DNA of 38,574 bases from Anaerolineae bacterium (GTDB lineage Bacteria; Chloroflexota; Anaerolineae; Aggregatilineales; UBA3940), in contig JAFGLD010000055.1 in assembly GCA_016928235.1 (NCBI GenBank), forward strand, positions 1 to 38,574, given 5' to 3'. Shown piece after piece: positions 14,701-22,472 of the stretch. A program made the position numbers and the translations under genes. How positions within the stretch are numbered: the stretch's first letter is position 1; every line of letters begins with the position of its first letter. The notes under the pieces were generated by a model, which was not told where the DNA came from, made no database searches, and saw only the letters and a program-made list of their open reading frames with translations.

Positions 14701-15729
14701 ATGTCAACGTTTTCCCCTTATTTAGATGCTGCCCGTCAGGGTCGTAGTGCCTGGTGGATCTACGTGCTTGGCCTGTACCTTATCCTGTTGGTCTGGCTGG
14801 GTGTTGGCTCCTTTGTCACACTAATCCTGATTCTGCTGTTCGGAGCGTTTACCAGCCATAAAGAGGCGGGAAACACAATCAGTATTGATCTCAACTTTGG
14901 GGGCCTGCCGGCTGAGCAGATGTTTATTGCTGTCAATATTGGCTTTATTCCCTTCCTCCTGGCGGTTGTGCTGGTAGTCTGGCTGGCACATGGACGTTCC
15001 CCCAAGAGTCTGATTACACCTTTCAATCGCATCGATTGGCACCGGGTTGGGCTGGCTTTTGTCATATGGATGGCTGTTGTAGCCTTGATCAGTATGGTGG
15101 AATTCCTGATATGGCCAGACACCTTCCGCTTTTCCTGCCAGCCAGGCCGGTATCTGGCTTTCCTGTTTGTGCCTCTAATATTCACTCCCATCCAGATTGC
15201 TGCCGAAGAGTTGTTTTTCCGTGGTTATATCTTGCAGGGCATGGGGCTGCTAACTCGCAACCGGCTTTTGCTAATCGGTATTTCAAGCCTGTTGTTTCTC
15301 TTGCCACATCTCGGCAATCCGGAGTTTTATCTTGGCGAGAATGTCTGGAGCAATTGCATATTGACAGGACTTGGTATTCTGGTTTTTGGGGTGTTGCTGG
15401 CCTGGGCTACGCTGAAGGATCAGACACTTGAAGCAGCTTTGGGACTACATGCGGCCAACAACCTCTTTGTTGGCCTGTTGGTCAACTTTGAAGGCTCGGC
15501 GCTGACTACTCCGGCACTGGTGATGACCACACACTATGACGCTTTATTCAATCTGGTGATGTTGTTGTTTGGCGCGGCGATTTTTGCAGTTTTGATGTTC
15601 GGTGTCTTTAAGCGACAGTTGCCTGAAATGCCTGTTGAGGCCATTGATGAAACAGTTTGTAAAGGTCATCAAAGTGGAAAACCCGATACGTCAGTTCAAC
15701 AGCGACCATGTACTGAACTCCGCATATGA
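14701..15729 (+). CDS. CPBP-family (Abi) intramembrane metalloprotease
   Basis: 342 residues with about eight membrane segments. The CPBP/Rce1 motifs are intact: EELFFRG (Glu169-Glu170, Arg174), a His in LPHLGNPEF (His203) and HAANN (His250, Asn254). Such proteins are intramembrane proteases; some process lipidated peptides and others confer self-immunity to bacteriocins. The start ATG follows AAGGAGATATC, a near-ideal ribosome binding site. The last 27 residues overlap the decayed ABC ATPase in another frame and look unlike family tails, so the C-terminus may have been altered by that decay. Preceded by the ABC-LytTR gene and a candidate LytTR operator. Confidence 0.9.
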   Translation: MSTFSPYLDAARQGRSAWWIYVLGLYLILLVWLGVGSFVTLILILLFGAFTSHKEAGNTISIDLNFGGLPAEQMFIAVNIGFIPFLLAVVLVVWLAHGRSPKSLITPFNRIDWHRVGLAFVIWMAVVALISMVEFLIWPDTFRFSCQPGRYLAFLFVPLIFTPIQIAAEELFFRGYILQGMGLLTRNRLLLIGISSLLFLLPHLGNPEFYLGENVWSNCILTGLGILVFGVLLAWATLKDQTLEAALGLHAANNLFVGLLVNFEGSALTTPALVMTTHYDALFNLVMLLFGAAIFAVLMFGVFKRQLPEMPVEAIDETVCKGHQSGKPDTSVQQRPCTELRI

Positions 15730-16080
15730 GAAAGGCGAACGCTCCGGTATCCTGGATCCGAATGAGGCCGGCAAGACCATCACCATCAAAGAGCTAAACA
15801 AGTAGCTGAGCCCGCTGCCGGATGGGCGTGTGGGCCAGCTGTGACATCATCACCGAATATAAGCAAACCAGGCCCACTATTGGTATGCTCTTTAAGCACC
15901 AGACCTCTAGCGAGAGGCTGATGGTCAATGCCGGTTTGTATGGCATAGCCGATGGCCTTGATCTACAGGATATCTGCGTTCCCTGGATACGATTAAAATC
16001 CGGATCGTGGGTATGTGAGCTTGGTTGAAAGTGGCTCACGAAGAGCGCCGAGTACGGTTTGGATGAGCCGAGGGGCAAAC
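15647..16080 (+). pseudogene. Decayed ABC-transporter ATPase (NatA/ABC-2 type)
   Basis: From ATG 15647 one frame reads VIKVENPIRQFN...YEKGERSGILDPNEAGKTIT, a mutated copy of the VENLTKxF...KGExxGLLGPNGAGKTTTIK start of ABC-2 ATPases (Walker A GPNGAGKT now DPNEAGKT). It stops at 15803-15805. From 15822 another frame resumes with the expected next segment: RPTIGMLFKHQTSSERLMVN, then LYGIAD, equivalent to RRxIGxLFQxxxxxxRLTVxENLxFIA. The rest up to about 16080 is too eroded to align by eye. It is the expected partner of the intact ABC-2 permease 114 bp downstream. Confidence 0.75.
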
Positions 16081-16085
16081 AATCT

Positions 16086-16114
16086 TGCTTCGGCCGGATG
16101 ATGGGGCCGAAGCA
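16086..16114 (+). terminator. Hairpin between the ATPase relic and the permease gene
   Basis: TGCTTCGGCC (16086-16095) pairs perfectly with GGCCGAAGCA (16105-16114). No T run follows, so it may be a weak terminator, an mRNA-processing hairpin or part of the decayed region. Confidence 0.3.
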
Positions 16115-16193
16115 GGATAAATATTGATTCCGAATTCAACTGAGGCGACTCTGGGGGATAGTTTCATCCAATCGGCCTGAATGGGGATTTAGA

Positions 16194-17309
16194 ATGAACT
16201 GGCGAATGGTGTTATCTGTTGTTCTCAAAGACCTGGTAGATGTTGTCAGAAATCCATACCTGCTCTTTTCGATCATTCTACCCATTGGCTTCTCACTGCT
16301 GTTTCAGGTGATTATGCCTAATCAACAAGAGATAGGCCGATACAAGATGCTCCTCTATGATCCGGAAGATTCCCGCTATGGGATTATTCTCCAGGAACAT
16401 CAATCCTTGGATATTCTGTTGGTGGCTTCAGAGGCAGAGGTGGAAAAGCAAATCAAAGCAGACAAAGAGGCCATTGGCGGTATTGTGATCCTGCCAGGAT
16501 TTGACGCGGCCCTGGAAAGAGGAGAGAAGCCCAAGGTTAAAGTATTTGTGAATGAGAAATCGCTTGGCTGGAAACAATTTGTGTTTCGCTCTATCATCGA
16601 CGATCAGGCCTGGCTATTGGTACGGCAAGAGTTTCCCATTGAACTGGTCTGGAATGACAAAGAATCCGCAGAAAGCGAAATACAAGGGCGCGTCATAACA
16701 TTCGATTTCACATATTTTATTATGCTCCTGCTGCTGGTTACGGGCCTGATCATGGTTGGTGTATGTGTTGTACCTATGCTGATGGTGGAAGAGAAGGAAA
16801 AACATACCCTCGAAGTCCTGCTCGTGGCTCCGGGCGGCCCTATGGAGATAACTGCTGGAAAAGGACTTGTTGGCCTGGTTTATAGCTTGCTGGTGGCAGG
16901 TCTCTTGTTGGCTCTCAACAATGGGTTCGTTGGGAACTGGCAGGTAACTCTGCTGACGGTTGTATTGGGTGCCTTGTTTACGACTGGCATTGGGCTATTG
17001 ATAGGTATGGCGCTCAAGATTTTGCAACAAGTATATACTGTTTCGTCTGTGGTAATGCTGGTACTGATTTTTCCGACAATGGTCAGTATATTTGGCCTGC
17101 CTGAACCCTTTAGCGCAATCCTTTATTTGTTTCCTACCTACTATCTGAATCAGTTATTGATAATCTCGTTGTCAGGCAGCGCCACGCTGTCAAACATTGC
17201 TCCTCGTCTGACAATTCTGGCTGTCAGCGTGTTCCTGGTCTTTTTCGCAGTGATCTGGATGCTTCATCGCGAGCGCAATTGGTATTGGCAAACATCACGC
17301 AATCAATGA
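16194..17309 (+). CDS. ABC-2 type transporter permease (NatB-like)
   Basis: 371 residues. The layout is one N-terminal membrane helix (about 22-42), a large extracytoplasmic domain (about 43-175), then five helices from about 176 onward. The cytoplasmic coupling segment VVPMLMVEEKEKHTLEVLL and the following VAPGGPMEITAGK are diagnostic for the ABC-2_3/NatB group. These export peptides, antibiotics or Na+ with a separate ATPase subunit. That subunit is decayed just upstream, yet this gene has no internal stop or frameshift. The last 7 bp overlap the convergent DUF1461 gene. Either the permease now uses another ATPase, or it has only recently lost its partner. Confidence 0.88.
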   Translation: MNWRMVLSVVLKDLVDVVRNPYLLFSIILPIGFSLLFQVIMPNQQEIGRYKMLLYDPEDSRYGIILQEHQSLDILLVASEAEVEKQIKADKEAIGGIVILPGFDAALERGEKPKVKVFVNEKSLGWKQFVFRSIIDDQAWLLVRQEFPIELVWNDKESAESEIQGRVITFDFTYFIMLLLLVTGLIMVGVCVVPMLMVEEKEKHTLEVLLVAPGGPMEITAGKGLVGLVYSLLVAGLLLALNNGFVGNWQVTLLTVVLGALFTTGIGLLIGMALKILQQVYTVSSVVMLVLIFPTMVSIFGLPEPFSAILYLFPTYYLNQLLIISLSGSATLSNIAPRLTILAVSVFLVFFAVIWMLHRERNWYWQTSRNQ

Positions 17310-18019
17310 CTGGTGCGCAACTTCCACCACGCCAAGCCGCCGATGATGATTGCCTCGATCAGCACGCCGCCAAACATCAGCACAAAGGCATCGACCCAGA
17401 ACTGCTCTGGGAACAGCCGGATCAGCGTATCGGAGGTGGGAAATATCCAGCTTGTACCTTCAAAGAAGAGGCCGTGGAACTGAGCGAACAGCCAGTCGAA
17501 AGCAGTCGTTGCTGCGATCAGCCCGGCTATGATCAGAGCAATCGTCAAGATGCTGCCTGATCGCAGCGCAGCGTACAGACCTGGGCGCGTTTGCAGGGGG
17601 ATTGCCATTAGCATAACCGCAATGGTGTATAAGGCAATCAGGCTCACCCCAAAGCGTGTCAGCCCCTGGGTGACCTTTTTAACATCGTTCATGTGGGAAA
17701 GCTCACGCTCGTTGTAAAGGGGCGTCCCATCCGATAGGCTTTGCTCGGAAAGGAATTCCTCGCCCTGTTCGGTAAACAGGTACTCCAGCGCCAATGGGCC
17801 GTACAATAGACGATCTGCCTGGGTAAAGCCAAACGGATCGGCAGGAAAGAGTGGCCGGCTGTATTCCCACTGTATGTAAGGTGGCATCATCAGAACACGG
17901 GCGGTGCCCAGCAGCAGCACTAACGGTAAAGCTGCTACCAGAAATACCTGTAAGATCGATACCAACCATCCCGGCAGCACCATTCTCTCCGTTTTTTCGT
18001 TGATTGTTGTGGATGACAT
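17303..18019 (-). CDS. TIGR01906/DUF1461-family integral membrane protein
   Basis: 238 residues with about five membrane segments. Family features are visible: the first helix near the N-terminus, a long extracytoplasmic loop with NERELSHMNDVKKV (the H-x-x-DV motif), and the C-terminal FHGLFFEGTSWIFPTSDTLI followed by PEQFW. The biochemical function is unknown. The ATG at 18019 follows AGAGGA at 9 nt and is preferred to a longer frame to 18295 whose extra residues come from a non-coding repeat-like spacer. Its 3' end overlaps the ABC-2 permease gene tail to tail. Confidence 0.85.
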   Translation of the reverse strand: MSSTTINEKTERMVLPGWLVSILQVFLVAALPLVLLLGTARVLMMPPYIQWEYSRPLFPADPFGFTQADRLLYGPLALEYLFTEQGEEFLSEQSLSDGTPLYNERELSHMNDVKKVTQGLTRFGVSLIALYTIAVMLMAIPLQTRPGLYAALRSGSILTIALIIAGLIAATTAFDWLFAQFHGLFFEGTSWIFPTSDTLIRLFPEQFWVDAFVLMFGGVLIEAIIIGGLAWWKLRTSH

Positions 18020-18356
18020 AGAGCACATTCCTCTGAAAATAGTGACGAGTGATGAGTTAACTGGGTCTTTGCCAGTTTTTGGCTCAGGCTCTTTTTCGCC
18101 GCAGAGCCCACAGAGTTTTTTTAATATTTTTCTTTGCGATCTTGGTGTACTTTGTAACGAATCTATGCACATTGGCAAAAAGGGCGAAATTCCAACGGTT
18201 GTAAAGAGACTCGATGTGGTAAAAGTGGGCTTCGAAGGTTGGACATCTTCAGACAAATAAGCGCGATGATGGTCCAATTGAAATCCAACCTGCATCGTCC
18301 CGCTATTCCGCGTTGATCAAAAACTATGAACTGTAAGATGTCGACTGTAAACTCCC
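18020..18356. other. Intergenic region with degenerate repeat-like sequence
   Basis: Contains, on the minus strand, a TCTGTGGGCTCTGCGGCG-type stretch resembling widely dispersed bacterial spacer repeats. CTATTCCGCGTTGA at 18303-18316 recurs at 22190-22203. No gene is supported. Confidence 0.45.
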
Positions 18357-19934
18357 CTACTGACAGGGGAGTGCGGAATCCCCGCTCAGGGCGAAGTTCA
18401 CCAGGATGGAATCGGTCAACAGCTCGACGGCGGCACGGTCGTCGGTAAACAACATGCCCTCTTGGGCTGTCGGACGGATCTGCCGGTGAGCCATCGCGAT
18501 TATTTTGGGTAAGAGAGGGTGGATATCCGCGGGGAGTTGGCTCATATTTTCGATCAAATTCTCCGGTGTCGTCTGCTGGACTGTGGCAACCAGGACGCTG
18601 TTACAAGTATTGGGTATGTCGATGACGTGTACCGATGCAAAAACCTGTCCGAGCGTCACGGCGAAAGCATCGACTACTCTCCGGTCGCTTGCCGTTCGCC
18701 CGGCATTGATGACAACCACGCCGCGCTCCGTGAGGTGATCGTAGGCCTCTTGAAAGAACTCGACCGTCGTCAGGTGCCAGGGGACATAAGGCATCCGGTA
18801 GGCATCGATACCGATCACATCGTAGCTGCGAGTGCTGGTTGCTAAAGCATAACGACCATCTTGTACGATGACGTTCAGGTTGGGCTCGTTCATCCCAAAA
18901 TACTCACGTCCAACCGACACAATGCCTGGGTCGATCTCAATGCCATCGATGGGAATAGGCCCAAAAACCGCTGTGTACTGCTTGGCAATCGTTCCCCCCG
19001 CCAGTCCAATCTGTGCCATGCTGCCGACATCAGCGGGTGAGAAAGGGGGATTGTTGAAAAAAGGAGCTGCGAGAAAATAATCCCACTGCCCACCTGTTTC
19101 CAGGAAGTCGGGATGATCGGGGTAGTACTGTGAGTGAATAGCCTGGCCTTCGTTGAGCATCAGGATGTTAGCCTGGCCTAATCGCACCACCTGGACATAG
19201 TTATAAGCTGTCTCATCCTCATAGAGCAGCGTCATGTTGGCATGGAGTGGGCGCATTGGTCCACGAAGAAATAGAGCGGCAAGCACGATCAACACGATGG
19301 GCATCCATATCCATTTGAGCATCTCTTTCCTGGAGACCCGCGCCAGTCCAACCAGCGCCACTGCCAGCAGCATCTCAGCCAGCAGCAGGAATGTCCAATT
19401 AGTGCCAATTGCCGGGATCAGGACGAGTGTCGGCACGAAAGTCCCGATGATGCTGCCGATGGTTGAGATAGCATACATGCGCCCCGATACGCGCCCGGAG
19501 CTCTCAGTGTCCTGGATTGCCAGCCGGATGGCAAAGGGTGATACAGTACCCAGCAATGTTACTGGGACGGCAAACAGGATCAGCACTGCGCCGAACGACC
19601 CGACTATAATTGGGACACTGATATTCAAGATAGCACGTGCAGCAAATTGCAACACTGGGTGTGCGACGATAGGGATCAATCCTGCAGTAAATGCCCCCCA
19701 GGCGATCACCCGGTAAAAGGTCACATCTTGGGGAGATCGATCGGCGATTCGCCCTCCCAGGAAATAGCCTGCTGTCAAATACAACAGGATCAAGCCGATG
19801 ATATTAGCCCATACTGCGTTGCTGGTGCCAAATACCGTACCCAGAAGTCGTGATGCCCCTAATTCGATGCCCAGGGTGGTCAGCCCGGCAGCAAAGACAG
19901 CCAGATAGAGATAGCGTTGCGATGATGTTTTCAA
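18357..19934 (-). CDS. Spermidine-synthase-like protein with N-terminal membrane domain
   Basis: 525 residues from a TTG at 19934, chosen because GAGGAGG lies 11 nt upstream; the longer frame to 20057 runs into a mobile element and adds an unlikely N-terminus. Residues about 5-230 hold seven or so membrane helices of the type found in membrane-bound spermidine-synthase-like proteins (LTTLGIELGASRLLG...). Residues about 250-500 are the aminopropyltransferase/methyltransferase-like fold: GLAGGT near 310, EIDP near 334, QDGR near 379 and GIDAY near 376. Catalytic and polyamine-binding residues are only partly conserved by eye, so true spermidine synthesis is unproven. Promoter region lies next to the element at 20058. 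Confidence 0.85.
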   Translation of the reverse strand: MKTSSQRYLYLAVFAAGLTTLGIELGASRLLGTVFGTSNAVWANIIGLILLYLTAGYFLGGRIADRSPQDVTFYRVIAWGAFTAGLIPIVAHPVLQFAARAILNISVPIIVGSFGAVLILFAVPVTLLGTVSPFAIRLAIQDTESSGRVSGRMYAISTIGSIIGTFVPTLVLIPAIGTNWTFLLLAEMLLAVALVGLARVSRKEMLKWIWMPIVLIVLAALFLRGPMRPLHANMTLLYEDETAYNYVQVVRLGQANILMLNEGQAIHSQYYPDHPDFLETGGQWDYFLAAPFFNNPPFSPADVGSMAQIGLAGGTIAKQYTAVFGPIPIDGIEIDPGIVSVGREYFGMNEPNLNVIVQDGRYALATSTRSYDVIGIDAYRMPYVPWHLTTVEFFQEAYDHLTERGVVVINAGRTASDRRVVDAFAVTLGQVFASVHVIDIPNTCNSVLVATVQQTTPENLIENMSQLPADIHPLLPKIIAMAHRQIRPTAQEGMLFTDDRAAVELLTDSILVNFALSGDSALPCQ

Positions 19935-20057
19935 AAGGATTGTAGCCTCCTCACAATAGCCACAGGGGATTATACTCGCTAATGCGGATCGCGTCAGAGA
20001 GCTATAGTCTAAAGGGACATCCCAGATGCCATCAAGACGATATTGGTTGTTCGACAA

Positions 20058-20433
20058 TAGACTTTATCGGCAATAACTGAGTAGCCCCCGGGTATAACAA
20101 GGTCATGTTGGTGTGCCGGTCAAACTCGTTTTGCTGCTTAAAACCTCGTCCCTAACAACCTTCGATAGATGGCCGGTAACCTTCTCCCCTTCTCCATGCG
20201 TGGAGAGGGGGAGCGCCGAGGTTGGTAACCGAATAGAGGGCACAAGGGGTGAGATTAAAAGCCTCAAAACGACCAACTATGCTGTCCGCACATGTTGCCA
20301 AGATGCTGTCAGCAGACAGGATCGGCCTCATCAATCAAGCGGGTCTGAGAACCGCCCCTATGAGGTATTAAATCTGAGTTACACAAAACAAGCCGGGCTT
20401 TACGCATGGTACGCCTATTATCGAGAAAGTCTA
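20058..20433. mobile_element. Composite or interrupted TA-flanked MITE, copy 2
   Basis: TAGACTTTATCGGCAATA at 20058-20075 faces an inverted end CGAGAAAGTCTA at 20422-20433, with TA at both outer edges. The right 60 bp contains the MITE's central palindrome in reverse orientation (GTTACACAAAACAAGCCGGG, then TTTACGCAT). The 300 bp between is unrelated and includes the hairpin at 20184-20213. Either one element with an insertion or two truncated copies. Confidence 0.55.
20184..20213. repeat. Hairpin repeat inside the composite MITE
   Basis: CTCCCCTTCTCCA (20184-20196) and TGGAGAGGGGGAG (20201-20213) are inverted copies with one mismatch and a 4-nt TGCG loop. It resembles GC-rich hairpin repeats dispersed in other bacterial genomes. 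Confidence 0.5.
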
Positions 20434-20579
20434 ATACCCCAGTAGGCTCTTTATGCGCTAAAATATCTTCGCTATTATCGACCTGTGGCCAGACATCCAC
20501 TCGCTCAGATGGAATCGTTTTGGCTTTTTGGGGGTTTCAATAGTCAGCTAACATAAAACTAAATGAGGAGCATGACATA

Positions 20580-21851
20580 ATGAGTGAAGGTGAACAGGCA
20601 ACACAAGCGACCAATGAGACAACATCGTTTTACGATCGGCCCAATGTTCAAAAAGAGATCATCCCTGTTGCAGGTGGCATTCCTTTCGGATTTGAAACTG
20701 TGATAAACACCGACCTGGGAATCGGTGGAGTCTATGGAGCCTGGGGACCAAGCTATGACAATAATGCCCTGCCTGAGTTTATCGAAGGGCTGACCGGTGA
20801 GCCGCTCGACAAGTCGGAATCGATGGATCTGGCAGATCTGGGCTTTGTCAGCCGGCATCATACCCCTACACAGCTCAGCAAGGATGAGCACCGCGAGCTG
20901 GAGCTCGAAGTTGGTGAGCGGCTACTGCGCCAGACTCTCGCAGTCAATAGCTGGGATCCGGCAGATGTAAGCGGATTGCTTCTTGGGTTAACTGCCCCAG
21001 TGACCGATGACTACGTCGAGCAGCTCGCCCAACGCATTGGCCTTCCAAATAACGCCTTGAAGTTGAGTGTTCATAAGGCTTGCGATGGCGCAATGGGGGC
21101 ACTACACCTGGCATTGAACCCCGAACTGTCGCCTCCGGGTTATGTTAATATCGCCGAGCACCTGCGTGGTAAAAAGGTGTTGGTAGGCGGGATCGAGGGA
21201 TTGAGCCGTCTGATATCACTGGCCGAATCCTACGACAGACATGCGCTGCAGTTGTTTGGGAATGGCGCCGGGATCATGGGAGTCATTCCAGGCGAAACGA
21301 TGAAGTTTCTGGTAGGGAGAACCCGCGAAAACTTCGACGAAGAGGGCGCGTTGAGGGTGCGGATGTACTACCCGCATTCGCGTGAAAGAGTACCAGGTAA
21401 ATCGCTGCTCGAAGTTTCCCAGGTTGGGCCCGATCATATCCGCATTGCCGGACTGATGCCCGAGCCGAATGCCGGAGAAGCGATCGAGATGGCCGGATTG
21501 ATGGGGATGGTGAAGTTGTTCGTGCGTACGGGTGTACAGGTGGCCAGCGAGGTCTTCCAGGATTATCAAGACTTGATGGAAAAACTGGGCCAGTCAGGCA
21601 AGTCGCTCAAGGTGGCCGTGATTCACCATGCCAACTACAAAATCAATTTGCTGATATCAAAGCAGCTCTCAAAGGGAGGTATCAATCTTCCGATGCCTTG
21701 GGTATTGAGCGATTTTGGGAATATCAGCGCGGCATCTGCCATGATTGCATTCCTGCGGCAGCTCGAAGACATTGACCCTGGTGACCATGTGTTGCTCGAC
21801 GGATTTGGCGCCGGCACCTATTATGATGTGATGGCAGTGTCGTTTGGCTAG
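20580..21851 (+). CDS. 3-oxoacyl-ACP synthase III-like (KAS III/thiolase-fold) enzyme
   Basis: 423 residues, about 100 longer than housekeeping FabH because of an N-terminal extension and internal insertions. The KAS III triad is visible: Cys168 in HKACDGAMGAL, His349 in IHHANYKI (compare HQANxRI) and Asn381 in FGNISAAS. The C-terminal LLDGFGAGTYYDVM matches the family glycine-rich end. It should catalyse a decarboxylative or head-to-head Claisen condensation of acyl thioesters. It stands alone, with a strong terminator, so it is not part of a fatty-acid operon. Substrate unknown; an OleA-like or specialised-lipid role is possible. Confidence 0.85.
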   Translation: MSEGEQATQATNETTSFYDRPNVQKEIIPVAGGIPFGFETVINTDLGIGGVYGAWGPSYDNNALPEFIEGLTGEPLDKSESMDLADLGFVSRHHTPTQLSKDEHRELELEVGERLLRQTLAVNSWDPADVSGLLLGLTAPVTDDYVEQLAQRIGLPNNALKLSVHKACDGAMGALHLALNPELSPPGYVNIAEHLRGKKVLVGGIEGLSRLISLAESYDRHALQLFGNGAGIMGVIPGETMKFLVGRTRENFDEEGALRVRMYYPHSRERVPGKSLLEVSQVGPDHIRIAGLMPEPNAGEAIEMAGLMGMVKLFVRTGVQVASEVFQDYQDLMEKLGQSGKSLKVAVIHHANYKINLLISKQLSKGGINLPMPWVLSDFGNISAASAMIAFLRQLEDIDPGDHVLLDGFGAGTYYDVMAVSFG

Positions 21852-21885
21852 ATATCCTGAGGAGGCCTCATCATAATCTGAAATA

Positions 21886-21931
21886 AAGACAATCGGCCTT
21901 CAGATCTTTTTCTGGAGGCCGATTGTCTTTC
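21886..21931 (+). terminator. Strong hairpin after the KAS III-like gene
   Basis: AAAGACAATCGGCCT (21886-21900) and AGGCCGATTGTCTTT (21917-21931) form a perfect 15-bp stem with a 16-nt loop, ending in TTT. It lies 35 bp after the stop codon. Confidence 0.8.
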
Positions 21932-22100
21932 ATCGTATTGGGATCCATACGATCGGAGGTAGATGTAGCGTCACTCTAAATACAACTTAGGCTCAATAGA
22001 GCTTGAATTCAAGCCATAGGTTGATTCATGCTCGGACAGAAAGAACGAGCGATAAGACATGGTCTGGGAGGTAACACACCATACCTTTTGCTTTCCCCTC

Positions 22101-22359
22101 CATACGTGTCAACTTAAGCAAGAAACCTTCGGCTCAACGCGGAAAACTGGGGGTAGGTTAAGAAACCGGGTTTCTTCCAGCTTTTCCCACTATTCCGCGT
22201 TGAGCCAAAACTTCTTGATGTCTTTCAAAAAAGATCATGATCTTTTCTCGAAAACTTCTTGATCTTTTCCAAAAACATCCCGATCTTTTTCTTGACTTGA
22301 CTTGTCAAATCTGTTGTCGATCAACAAGGACAGCAAATGACCTTAAGTTGATAATTTTG
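22101..22359. mobile_element. IS4/IS231-like miniature element with 10-bp target duplication
   Basis: The left end CATACGTGTCAACTTAAG (22101-22118) and right end CTTAAGTTGATAATTTTG (22342-22359) share the inner TCAACTTAAG inverted. They are flanked by perfect 10-bp direct repeats CTTTCCCCTC at 22091-22100 and 22360-22369. CAT...TCAACTTAAG ends and 10-12 bp duplications are features of the IS231 group of IS4-family elements. There is no transposase inside. An AAAAGATCATGATCTTTT palindrome (22229-22246) and imperfect GATCTTTT repeats fill the right half. Confidence 0.7.
22131..22206. repeat. Nested 76-bp inverted-repeat element
   Basis: GGCTCAACGCGGAA (22131-22144) and TTCCGCGTTGAGCC (22193-22206) are perfect 14-bp inverted ends. 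Inside is AAGAAACCGGGTTTCTT, a near-palindrome like repeats common in cyanobacteria and Chloroflexota. A partial match to one end occurs at 18303-18316. Confidence 0.55.
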
Positions 22360-22410
22360 CTTTCCCCTCTTTCCCATCTCCCAATCCCCAACCTCCATTT
22401 GTATTACAAC

Positions 22411-22440
22411 TTAGACAGGGGAGCCATACGACACTATAAT
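22411..22440 (+). promoter_or_regulatory. ruvB promoter
   Basis: TTAGAC (22411-22416), an 18-bp spacer and a perfect TATAAT (22435-22440), about 32 bp before the ruvB ATG. It lies 51 bp downstream of the miniature element's right end. Confidence 0.6.
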
Positions 22441-22472
22441 CGTGGCAGCCATCATCAACGAAGGGAAGCTGC

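Larger units (their letters stand above)
19935..20579. other. Intergenic region with composite MITE and hairpin repeat
   Basis: The spacer between the divergent spermidine-synthase-like and KAS III-like genes. Most of it is occupied by the composite MITE at 20058-20433 and its internal hairpin at 20184-20213. The remaining 146 bp before 20580 should hold the KAS III-like promoter, but no clear hexamers were identified. Confidence 0.5.
21932..22472. other. Intergenic region with nested miniature elements and ruvB promoter
   Basis: After the terminator come about 170 bp with no recognised feature, then a 259-bp miniature element (22101-22359) with a smaller inverted-repeat element inside it, then the ruvB promoter (22411-22440). 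No protein-coding gene is supported. Confidence 0.6.

Noticed and set aside
18020-18295. N-terminal extension of the DUF1461 gene
   Set aside because: The extra 92 residues derive from a repeat-like spacer, and the ATG at 18019 has a good ribosome binding site and leads straight into the first membrane helix.
22207-22300. GATCTTTT-containing repeats considered as a CRISPR-like array
   Set aside because: Units are of unequal length and poorly conserved, spacers are absent, and the stretch lies inside a miniature element.
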